A stretch of DNA of 23,145 nt from an uncultured Prevotella sp. (lineage in GTDB: Bacteria > Bacteroidota > Bacteroidia > Bacteroidales > Bacteroidaceae), in assembly GCA_934230685.1 (NCBI GenBank), contig CAKQFF010000013.1:1-23145 (forward strand). The letters are read 5' to 3'. The notes below the pieces were generated by a model. That model was not told the DNA's origin and did not search any database. It saw only the letters and a program-made list of their open reading frames with translations. The translations under genes were made by a program, and so were the position numbers. Position 1 is the first letter of the stretch. Every line of letters begins with the position of its first letter. Shown piece by piece: positions 15,383 to 23,145 of this stretch.

Positions 15383-15847
15383 TTATTTTGTCAGTGTCAC
15401 ACTGATGGTCCAAGTTTTTGTCTTGCCGTCAGCCGCCTTCACCAAATATTTGTGAGGCGTAGACCAGTCGGCAGGAACTCCAAGCTTTGGAGAACCATCT
15501 ACTGGAGACATTACTGCTGCTGTAGATATGTCCACAGCCACAACGATGTTGTTGATGTTCACACCGTTCTTCTCTGCTTCAGAGAAGTTTGTCGGCACTT
15601 TGAACTGCAAGGCACATGTTGCCGCTTCATTGTCGATGACCTGTCCAGTGCGCTGGAGCTGCTTCTGAATAACCTGCTGCTCGCCGCTGGCATTTATTTT
15701 ATTGTCACCCTTATAACGATACCAAGCATATCCTGCTGTGATGTCGTTGCCATCGTAAGTGCCAAGCTCTTCAAAATTGCTCTCCAAGCAAGAAGTGCAG
15801 CTGAGAGCCATGACAAACATGGCGATTATGAATTTTAATATTTTCAT
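15383..15847 (-). CDS. Small PUL-associated lipoprotein (SusE/SusF position), unknown function
   Basis: The 154-residue product starts with a lipoprotein signal, MKILKFIIAMFVMALSCTSC, with Cys20 the likely lipidated residue followed by LESNFEEL, an acidic stretch of the kind that directs Bacteroidetes lipoproteins to the cell surface. The mature part is beta-rich and ends in KYLVKAADGKTKTWTISVTLTK, the C-terminal pattern of DUF5018-like/Ig-like domains found in PUL lipoproteins. The gene follows the susD-like gene by 28 bases and precedes a terminator, so it is the last gene of the operon. By position it may be a surface glycan-binding protein, but it is far smaller than SusE or SusF. The family assignment is tentative. 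Confidence 0.72.
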   Translation of the reverse strand: MKILKFIIAMFVMALSCTSCLESNFEELGTYDGNDITAGYAWYRYKGDNKINASGEQQVIQKQLQRTGQVIDNEAATCALQFKVPTNFSEAEKNGVNINNIVVAVDISTAAVMSPVDGSPKLGVPADWSTPHKYLVKAADGKTKTWTISVTLTK

Positions 15848-15875
15848 ATTTTTCTTTTTTTTATTTTTTAGTTAA

Positions 15876-17813
15876 TTACCATCCCTCGTTCTGGTCGTGG
15901 TCGAGGTCGTAAGCCTCACGTGTGTCAAGGAAGCCCTGGCTGATTGGGAACAGATAACGCTTTGTAGTGAAGTTGCGGTTGGCACTGTTGAGGAGAGTAA
16001 CCTGGTTGATGAGCAACTGACTGCGGTCGCGCGAAATCTCAATCTTGTATACTGGGCGGTCGAGGTCGTAGATAATATCGCCAGCCTCACGTCCATTGTT
16101 AGCAAAGCCACCATACTTGCCCCAACGCAGATAGCTGAAGTAGATGTCGCCATTCTCGTTGGCCATCTCCACACGACGCTCGCGGATGTAGTCTGCCCAA
16201 GCCTCCTTCTCTGTTGTGGCTGTAGACGGAGCAATCTTGCCATGCTTAACACGTGTAGCGTTGAGAGCAGCAACAGCGTTTGTCACGTCCTTCTTCAAGA
16301 GATAAGCCTCTGCAAGGTTCATGTAAGCCTCGCCTGTGCGGCACATATCATAGTGAAGCTGCACCTGGCAGTCGAAGTAAGCGCGTGGCTCTGGATTCTC
16401 GATGTTCGACTTGCGCCAATAGTAACCGGTTGTGGTATTATACCAGCCACCGTCCTCCTTGTCGCGCACGCCCATTGAGCAGTTGCCACCGAGGTTGGTC
16501 TCCACAGTCTCGCCAATCCATGTTGTGCCGTCATAAGCAATTGACGAAGCGAAACGTGCGTCGCGGTTGCTGTACATCAACTCAGAGAGGTTGCGTGTAG
16601 AACCTTCCTTCAGCTTGTCATAACGCAAGTTTGTAGGATATGCGCTGTTGAGCTGAGAGAAGTCCTGAGGTGTAGGTATACGGCGAAGGTTGCCATTCAC
16701 CTGCTCGTAGGAATCAACCTGTCCTGCCTCTGTAACAGAGTTCGGGTCGAGCTTCTCCACATTCTCCTTATACTGCGATGTCTCATACCAAGGCAGAGCC
16801 TCGCCAGTCTTCTCGTCGGTCACAAGATACTGGTCAACCAAGTCCTGTGTCGGGAAATAGATTGCCCATCCCTCGAATGTGCGACCGTTAGGGTTCTTGA
16901 AGAGTGTTGGCGACTTTGAGTTCACGCAATCGTCCTGCGCAATGTTTGGATAAGTGCGGATAAGCTCCTCGTAGTTGCCAATCTTGGTGTTTGCCTTAAG
17001 GCGGTAGTAGCCCCAAAGAATCTCGGCGTTGTTCTCGTCGGTCTCATTGAAGAGTCCGCCGTAGTTGTCGCTGAGTGAGCAGTTGGCTGTCACGTCCTTG
17101 GCATATGTAATGGCCTTGTCGATGTATGAGGCATTCTTTGTGTAGGCATAAGCTGTAAGGTAAGCACGGCTCAACAATACCTCAACGGCATACTTTGTAG
17201 GTTCGCCAGGCTGTGCTGTTGTAGGCATAGCTGAAACAGCAGCCTCAAGATCCTCAAGCACATACTGATAGCTTTCCTCAACCGACTTTGTCATAGGTAT
17301 TGTGGCCTTATCCTCGTCGCCAGTGGCGATTACCTCGCGCATAGGAACGAAACGTCCCATCTTGCGGGCCTGGTCGAAGAACACAAGTCCGCGGAGCAGA
17401 CGACCCTTGGCTATAACCTCTGCCTTTTCGCCCTCAGTCAATGTAGTTGACTCCTGAGCCTTCTTGATGATGAGGTTGCAACGGCGAAGGAGTGAGTAAC
17501 GGTTGATGCCGAAGTCGGTGTCTCTTGAAATACCCAACTCTGTGGCTATTCCGTCGATGCCCTCGCCTACCTGCGAGCATTTTATACCGTTAGGTGTACG
17601 TGCTTCCCATCCTACACATGTTGAGTTGCCCGTATACATAGTTATTACGCTCTCGTATGTAGCGTTGATGAACGCATCGGCAGTAGCCTTTGAACCCCAC
17701 ACAGTAGCTTCGTCAAAAGTCGTTGTCGGATGGGTGTCCAATGTATCTTGGCAGGATGTGGCACCCAATGCGAGAATGCCAAACAATCCTATCTTTATAA
17801 TATTATTTTTCAT
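15876..17813 (-). CDS. SusD/RagB family outer-membrane nutrient-binding lipoprotein
   Basis: The 645-residue protein has a lipoprotein signal ending GATSC (Cys21), followed by QDTLDTHP and TVWGSKATADAFINATYESV, the usual SusD N-terminus. Helical TPR-like segments include RCNLIIKKAQES, AKGRLLRGLVFFDQARKMG and EVLLSRAYLTAYAYTKN. The C-terminal region has MCRTGEAYMNLAEAYL and ADYIRERRVEMANENGDIYFSYLRWG, the SusD-family signature around the conserved R-E-R-R-x-E motif, and ends with LFPISQGFLDT. SusD proteins cap the SusC channel and bind the glycan at the cell surface. It starts 7 bases after the susC-like stop, so the pair is co-translated. The glycan cannot be named from sequence. Confidence 0.95.
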   Translation of the reverse strand: MKNNIIKIGLFGILALGATSCQDTLDTHPTTTFDEATVWGSKATADAFINATYESVITMYTGNSTCVGWEARTPNGIKCSQVGEGIDGIATELGISRDTDFGINRYSLLRRCNLIIKKAQESTTLTEGEKAEVIAKGRLLRGLVFFDQARKMGRFVPMREVIATGDEDKATIPMTKSVEESYQYVLEDLEAAVSAMPTTAQPGEPTKYAVEVLLSRAYLTAYAYTKNASYIDKAITYAKDVTANCSLSDNYGGLFNETDENNAEILWGYYRLKANTKIGNYEELIRTYPNIAQDDCVNSKSPTLFKNPNGRTFEGWAIYFPTQDLVDQYLVTDEKTGEALPWYETSQYKENVEKLDPNSVTEAGQVDSYEQVNGNLRRIPTPQDFSQLNSAYPTNLRYDKLKEGSTRNLSELMYSNRDARFASSIAYDGTTWIGETVETNLGGNCSMGVRDKEDGGWYNTTTGYYWRKSNIENPEPRAYFDCQVQLHYDMCRTGEAYMNLAEAYLLKKDVTNAVAALNATRVKHGKIAPSTATTEKEAWADYIRERRVEMANENGDIYFSYLRWGKYGGFANNGREAGDIIYDLDRPVYKIEISRDRSQLLINQVTLLNSANRNFTTKRYLFPISQGFLDTREAYDLDHDQNEGW

Positions 17814-17820
17814 ACTTTTT

Positions 17821-20800
17821 TTAGAATCCTAAGTTTAAAGTGAATGCAAGTACTCGCTCTACTGGATAGCCATAGTTCTGTGCAGAGGCATTCTCCGGGT
17901 CAAGTCCGAACTTGGTTGCTTCAGAGATCGTGAAGATGTTCTGGCCTGAGAGACCCACCTTTGCACGTGTGAGCCATGCCACACCGCGGAGCAGAGAGTG
18001 CTTGAAGTCGTAGCCGAACTGGAAGTCCTTCATACGCAGATAAGCACCGTTGATAAGCCAGAAGTCGCTCGACTGATAGTTGTTGTTCGAGTTGAGACCT
18101 GTGTTTGCCATAAGGCGCGGATACTTGGCTCCGGTGTTGCTCGGTGTCCAAGTGTCGGTCTGATAGTCGAAGGCAACTGGCAATGTACCTGCCTGACCTG
18201 TCTGCATAGCTGCTGAGCCTGGGATGTACATACCGAAGTTTGTAGAGCCTTGGAACAGCATGCTGAGATAGAAGCCCTTGTACTGGAAGTTCATGTTGAT
18301 ACCGAACTGTCCGCGTGGCATGGAAGACTTGCCGAGACGACGCTGGTCGCCACCGTCAATCTTACCGTTACCGTTGACGTCCTGATACTTGATGTCGCCT
18401 GCTGTCAGGTAGCCTGAGTTCAAAGAACTTGGGATGCCAACGCTGTTGAGCACATCATCAGCACTTGCATAGTAGCCCTTCTGCTGCTGGGTGCGTGTGT
18501 AAGGGTTCATGTATGAAGCCTCCGACTCGCTGCGGTTAAGAGCCCAAAGCTGGTCGAAATATGTGAAGTTGCCCGAGATGTCATACTTCAAGTCGCCAAT
18601 GTTGCTGCGCCATCCAAGCTGGATTTCCCAACCCTCGCGACGGTATTCACTGTCTGACTTAACCTTAGGCAGTCCGATACCAATGGATGTGTTGAGATAG
18701 CTTTCGCCAGTGGGCGACTGCAAGTAACCCTTGGTTGAATAGTAGAAGTAGTCGAACGAACCATAGAGACGGTTGTCAAGCGAAGCGAAGTCGAAACCGA
18801 TGTCTGTCTGGCGTGTGGTGTACCATGTAAGGTCGGGTGAAGGCAGACTGCCCTCAGAGAATCCCGGCACATACTTGCCGTTGATTACATAAGCCTGGTT
18901 GTTAAGGCCGTAAGAAGTGAGGTAGGCAAAGCGGCCTGCGCTGCTGTCGAGACCTGTCTGACCATAAGAAGCACGAAGCTTCAATGAGTTGAAGATGTTC
19001 TTCTCAACAAGGCTCTTCATGAACTTCTCCTCTGTCACAACCCATCCGAGTGCGCCACTATAGAAAGCGCCCCAACGATGACCCGGTGCAAAATAGTCGG
19101 AACCGTCGTAACGGATGCTTGCCTCTGCATAGTACTTGTTGGCATAGTTGTACTTCAACTGGCCAATCCATGCTGCGCGTCCGAGTTCTGACTCCGAACC
19201 GCTGTTAGTCATATCATTGGCAGGACCTACGCCCATCTGGTCGATAGGGAAGTCATAGCCTATACGGGTAGCACCGTAAGACTCACCCTTCTCATAATAC
19301 TGCTCAAAACCGCCGAGAGCCGAGATGTTATGCTGACCGAACGTGTTGGCATATTCAAGGAAGGCCTGGTTGGTGTACGAGTAGCCTGTACCCGAGGTGT
19401 GCGAGAGCTGCGGCTTGTTGGCATACTGTGCCACATCCGAATCCCAGTCGTACTGAGCGGCATCCTTACGCCAGTTCTTGTATGTCTCGCCATAGTAACG
19501 GTAGTTGCTTGCAAGGCGCACCTTCAATCCGTCTACCCAAAGGCACGACCAAACGAGTTCGCCCTTACCGTTAATCACGTTGACGATGCTGCGCTGATAA
19601 CCAGCGTCGCTTGCTGTCTCGGCAACAGGGTTATCGGTTACGTTGTAAGGCAATCCAAGGCTGTTCACACCCGGTATCATCGGCGACTTGTCGTTAATGT
19701 GAGAGAACACATTATAGTAGCTGCTTGATGTAGAAGTGTAAGGGTGCTCCTGATGCTGGCGATAGCCGTCGAGGGCTGCGTTCACCTGCAATCCGAGAGC
19801 CTTGATGGTGGCAGACTCTGCCAAGCGGAATGTGGTACGCTTCATCCAGTGGTTGTTGCTGCGATAGAGCGAGTTCTGGTCGATGTGTCCCAATGATACA
19901 TAGAACTGGTGAACGTCGTTACCGCCAGTCAATCTTACTGTATGCTTTGACTGCGGTGCCCAATCCTTCAATACGAGCTTGCGCCAGTCGGTATCGCTGA
20001 AGTTGAGAGGATCGCTTCCGTCGCGCATCTTCTGTATATCCTCAGCAGAGTATACAGGATTTTCCTGTCCGTTGAGCAAGTCGTTGTTCTTTGCGATGTT
20101 AGCCCACTCGGCACGCTCATAAGAGTGCATCTTCTCAGGCCAAATACTCGGCTGCGAGAACGACATATTGAAGTCGTAGTCGATGCTCACGCGTCCGCTC
20201 TTACCGCGCTTGGTCACGATCTGCACGATACCGTTGGATGCACGCGAACCGTAGACAGCTGTAGCCGAAGCGTCCTTAAGGATTGACATCGACTCAATGT
20301 CGTCGGGAGAAAGGTTGCGGAAGTCAACTACAGAGCGCACAACACCGTCGATGACGTACAATGGGTCGCCACCGCCACGGATACTGATTGAAGGTGCTGA
20401 GTTGATACCGCCACCACTTGCCTGCACGATAAGGCCTGGTGAACGTCCAGCAAGGCCCTGTGCGATGTTGGTGACAGGAAGATTCGACATTTCGTCGGCC
20501 TTTACGGTAGATACAGAAGCGATCAAGTCGCGCTTCTTTGAGCTACCATAACCCACAACAACGAGTTCTTCGAGTGAATGAGAGTCTTCTGTAAGTGTAA
20601 TTTCTGTCTCACGTCCTGCTGCAAGCTTCACCTGCTTAGAGTTGAAACCGATGTAGGTCACGGTGACAGTGGCATTAGATGATTTTGCGTTGAGTGTGAA
20701 GTTACCGTCAATATCGGTAACGGTCACATTCTGTGTTCCATTTTCTGTAATCGAGGCACCGATGATAGGGTCGCCATTGGCATCTACCACCTTACCTGAA

Positions 20801-20978
20801 AGTTTGATCGATTTGTTTTGTTGAGACTGAAGGGTAGCATTGGCTGCCGAAACAGCAGGGGCTATCAAATTCTTGTCTGAAAGACTATTACCCCCCCATT
20901 CAGATTTCGTGCCACCAATGTGGAATGCGTGCCGAACGCAAGAACTGCGATAAGCACAGCTTTGTCAAAATGCTTCAT
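17821..20978 (-). CDS. SusC-like TonB-dependent outer-membrane transporter, reading frame broken at a G7 tract after the signal peptide
   Basis: The long frame (up to TTG at 20868) encodes 1015 residues. It has a carboxypeptidase-regulatory-like domain (about 20-93), the SusC motif LEELVVVGYGSSKKRDL (99-115), a plug with DPLYVIDGV (168-176), and a beta-barrel ending in the aromatic tail AFTLNLGF. It has no signal peptide of its own. An ATG at 20978 in another frame encodes a good one, MKHFDKAVLIAVLAFGTHST then LVARNLN, and this frame runs into seven Gs (plus-strand C7, 20891-20897). It ends at TGA 20865-20867 after 37 codons. With eight Gs (or five) the two frames join into about 1052 residues. 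As written, an exported transporter cannot be made without slippage. It pairs with the susD-like gene 7 bases downstream. Confidence 0.9.
20891..20897 (-). repeat. Homopolymeric G7 tract within the susC-like gene
   Basis: Seven Cs on the plus strand, hence seven Gs in the coding sense, fall at codons 28-30 counted from ATG 20978. The tract sits just after the signal peptide and is the exact point where the signal-peptide frame and the transporter frame disagree by one base. Eight Gs would align them. Confidence 0.85.
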
Positions 20979-21202
20979 GTGGTTCTGTTTTAAAATAGTT
21001 TTAGTGAGCGGAGCTTACGCTGCCGCATTTGGTTTGCTTTCATTGCATCCTACACATTAATATATAATGAGGAGGATGGGGATGTTTTGTTTGTTTACTC
21101 CTTTGATTTTGTCATATAAAATGGTTTGCGATTTTTATAACTTTATCTATTGTCAAAACTTCTTTTCAATTGTGAGTTAGTGATTTTTACAAATCAATGC
21201 CG
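20979..21202 (-). other. Long 5' leader of the susC-like gene (non-coding, AT-rich)
   Basis: About 220 bases separate the putative transcription start from ATG 20978, and the whole gene-free stretch to the glycosidase stop is about 379 bases. I see no ORF of note and no known riboswitch. Only weak inverted repeats are present, for example CATTA...TAATG around 21055-21070. Long leaders before susC genes can be regulatory in Bacteroidetes, but nothing in this one proves it. Confidence 0.4.
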
Positions 21203-21210
21203 CAAAGTTA
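21203..21210 (-). promoter_or_regulatory. -7 box of the susCD operon
   Basis: On the minus strand this reads TAACTTTG, an exact TAnnTTTG match, 225 bases before the ATG at 20978. No clean TTTG -33 is present at 19-21 bases, which is common for promoters needing an activator such as a SusR, HTCS or ECF sigma system. No such regulator lies in the window. Confidence 0.5.
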
Positions 21211-21292
21211 TCAAAAAAAAATGAATTTTCGTAAAAATACAAAACTTTTTTCTGTGAATGTGCCATTATTGTCAACAAACACCCATTTTAAG

Positions 21293-21334
21293 AAAAACGA
21301 TATAGGGACTATAGCTTCACAAAGCCATAGTCCC
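21293..21334 (-). terminator. Hairpin terminator after the glycosidase gene
   Basis: GGGACTATAGCTT (21305-21317) and AAGCCATAGTCCC (21322-21334) form a 13-bp stem with a 4-base loop. The single non-matching position is A/C on the plus strand but a G-U pair in minus-strand RNA, which suggests the structure acts in the leftward transcript. A T5 run (21297-21293 on the minus strand) follows seven bases later. It lies 23 bases past the stop. Confidence 0.65.
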
Positions 21335-21357
21335 CACATTATTATATATAGTAGATT

Positions 21358-23145
21358 TTACTTGTTGGCTTCTCCGAAATCGAAGTTGCCCTTGTCTACA
21401 CCCTCGAATACAAACACCGATGACTTTGGCATGGAAATGGTTATCTCCTTGTCAATGTCCACAGCCTTGCCTACGGGCAGACCGCTTAAGCCACCCTTGC
21501 CTATGCGCTGGTCGGCGAACGAGCTGCGCAATGTTATGGATGTCTTGATGTAAGCAGGAATGTCGAACACCTTGCGAAGGGTGGTTGTGAGAGTCTGTGC
21601 CGCAACATCTGGATTGCGCAATGTCAATGTGGTTTTCTTGCCGTTCCATGCTGCCCAACCATAGATGTTGGCTTTCTTGCCATCCCAAGGATTGCCACCT
21701 ACCCAGTGGATATCGGGCAGAACGTCGGCGTTGCGCTGCTGCCAGTCCATACCGTCGGCAAGCTGCTTCCACAATGTGCCCTTCTTGCCCTTGTTGTTCT
21801 TTATCTCGTCGAGAAGCTTGTAGTCGGTGTAAAGCTCCACCATTGACGAGCCACAGCCGAAGGCGCAACGCATCTCACGCACAATGCCGTCGTAGTCCAT
21901 TGTCTTAGAAACGTCTCCGAAGCGTGTCAGAATCACACCGTGAGTCATGAGTGTGTTGATAGGACATATCGGCGAACGGTCGACAAAGTTCTGGTGAACA
22001 AGACGGTCGCGATAAGTAATCCACTGCTCGCGGTCGTCGCCAACTCCTATCTTGCCGAAGTCACCCTCCTGACGCCACACAGCATCGCTCACATGGAACC
22101 AGAATGGTGAGGCCCATGTGCCTACCGTTGTGTTATAGAATATGTCCTTGCGCTTCTTGCGCACGTCGTTCTCAATGCTGATGATAGCCTCGCAGTTTTC
22201 AATACCTGCGTCGGTCATGTCGGGACCTACGGCAGAGAACTGAGCACTAATGCCGTCGTACTTGAAGAAACGGAAGTCGTACTTGTCGATCATGTCGCTT
22301 GAGCACTTCACGAAATAGTCGTAGTAGGCAGGATTGCTGAGCTGCATGCCTCCACGTCCGCGCCAATAGCCACGGCGATACTCACCGCTCGCTCCGTATC
22401 CACCCACTGGTCCGAGCCATGCGCCAATGCCCACGCCCATCTCACGTGCCATGCGGTCAACGTTCTTGAAGCCTTCGGGGAAGTTGGGGTTGAATGTCCA
22501 TGTGCCGTAAGCGTCCCATCCGTCGTCGAACACGAACGCCACTGGAGCCTTGCCATACACGTCGTAGAACTTCTTCTTCCAGTTTGCCACCACGTCCTCA
22601 CACTGTGTGGCTGTCATGTTCTCCGAATAGTCGCCCTTGAGGTTCTGCTTGTCCTCAGCGTCATACTTGCCACGGTTGCCGGGAGCATTGTTGCGGTCGA
22701 TGTTCAGCTCATACCATGAGTTGTATATGGTCATAGGATGCCATGCTGCCGCACGCTCGCGCTCACTATAGGCAAGGAAGGAGCGGCGCGGCTGTCCCTC
22801 GGCCACAAGTCCCACAACGCTGCTTACGTTCCATGTCTTGCCAGCCTTCAGCGTAGTGTGGCGCACCCAGTTGCCCTCCATTGGCACGATGTCACGGTTG
22901 TTAATCGTGGCAATGTCGGCAGCGTCCACATTATTGGTGTTGACGCCCATAGGAGTCTCAAGACCTGCAAAAATCTTGTCGCTGAGAAGCACGGCACCAC
23001 GGGTATTGCCTACAACAACCGGAGCTGATTTTGCCTTGCGGTTGTCAACGGCATAAACCATCGGCTTTATGTGGTCCATAGCCACGTCCTTGGCAGAGGT
23101 GATGCTCATTTCCGTGCGCAGATAGTGAGAGCCGTCACGCAACAC
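21358..23145 (-). CDS. Glycoside hydrolase with clan GH-D-like (alpha-galactosidase-type) signature, N-terminus cut by window edge
   Basis: At least 595 codons are present; the frame runs off the right edge, so the start and any signal peptide are missing. A beta-sandwich-like N-terminal part (about 1-130) is followed by a (beta/alpha)8-type core. Visible motifs are YNSWYELN (141-148), VAFVFDDGWDAYGTW (202-216), GAWLGPVGG (241-249) and FRFFKYDGIS (291-300), with Asp297 in KYD as the candidate nucleophile. FHVSDAVWRQEGDFG (350-364) holds possible acid/base residues. DDGW plus K-x-D is the pattern of GH27/GH36 alpha-galactosidases. A C-terminal beta domain (about 490-590) ends the protein. The exact family and substrate are uncertain; some Bacteroidetes homologues are, as I recall, labelled enterotoxin or alpha-galactosidase. 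It has its own terminator, apart from susCD. Confidence 0.75.
   Translation of the reverse strand: MLRDGSHYLRTEMSITSAKDVAMDHIKPMVYAVDNRKAKSAPVVVGNTRGAVLLSDKIFAGLETPMGVNTNNVDAADIATINNRDIVPMEGNWVRHTTLKAGKTWNVSSVVGLVAEGQPRRSFLAYSERERAAAWHPMTIYNSWYELNIDRNNAPGNRGKYDAEDKQNLKGDYSENMTATQCEDVVANWKKKFYDVYGKAPVAFVFDDGWDAYGTWTFNPNFPEGFKNVDRMAREMGVGIGAWLGPVGGYGASGEYRRGYWRGRGGMQLSNPAYYDYFVKCSSDMIDKYDFRFFKYDGISAQFSAVGPDMTDAGIENCEAIISIENDVRKKRKDIFYNTTVGTWASPFWFHVSDAVWRQEGDFGKIGVGDDREQWITYRDRLVHQNFVDRSPICPINTLMTHGVILTRFGDVSKTMDYDGIVREMRCAFGCGSSMVELYTDYKLLDEIKNNKGKKGTLWKQLADGMDWQQRNADVLPDIHWVGGNPWDGKKANIYGWAAWNGKKTTLTLRNPDVAAQTLTTTLRKVFDIPAYIKTSITLRSSFADQRIGKGGLSGLPVGKAVDIDKEITISMPKSSVFVFEGVDKGNFDFGEANK

Noticed and set aside
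1..23145. CRISPR arrays, tRNA or rRNA genes, insertion sequences, prophage or defence genes
   Set aside because: Read for on both strands; no regularly spaced repeats, no cloverleaf or rRNA sequence, no transposase or phage-like protein was recognised.

Overview
The window reads as a chromosomal segment of a Bacteroidales bacterium, most likely Prevotella/Segatella-like. The evidence is the presence of SusC/SusD outer-membrane proteins, several upstream sequences matching the Bacteroidetes -7 box TAnnTTTG, lipoproteins of Bacteroidetes type, and the gene order ftsX - DUF3098 - uppP - truB - queA, which is familiar from that order. The genus is an inference from protein similarity as I remember it; no search was run.

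Layout. Positions 1-3022 (minus strand) hold a cell-envelope/tRNA-modification operon read ftsX, DUF3098, uppP, truB, queA (queA is cut by the window edge). A large nested inverted repeat lies between the DUF3098 gene and uppP. Positions 3140-7457 (plus strand) hold a radical SAM gene, then a nitroreductase - xseA - xseB operon with its own -7 box, then ilvE with the best-formed promoter of the window. Two back-to-back intrinsic terminators (7488-7601) separate ilvE from the convergent ribH. Positions 7619-8809 (minus) hold a membrane-anchored TPR protein followed by ribH. Divergent from it, recF and an overlapping DUF721/DciA-like gene run on the plus strand to 10377. Positions 10402-15168 (minus) hold an M3 metallopeptidase, a dCMP deaminase, an S41 C-terminal processing peptidase and 5-formyltetrahydrofolate cyclo-ligase, read in that order.

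Positions 15293-23145 (minus) are the accessory part. A glycan-uptake locus is read susC-like, susD-like, small lipoprotein, and ends in a hairpin terminator. Upstream of it, and closed by its own terminator, is the 3' portion of a large secreted-type glycosidase with a clan GH-D-like DDGW / KYD signature. Together they form a polysaccharide utilization locus: the SusC/SusD pair would import an oligosaccharide released or trimmed by the glycosidase.

The most notable observation is that the SusC-like transporter is broken exactly at a run of seven G residues lying just after its signal peptide. Eight (or five) Gs would restore one reading frame of about 1052 codons from a good ATG. This looks like a candidate on/off contingency tract, or alternatively a sequencing or assembly indel. 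The rest of the window is mostly ordinary housekeeping genes.
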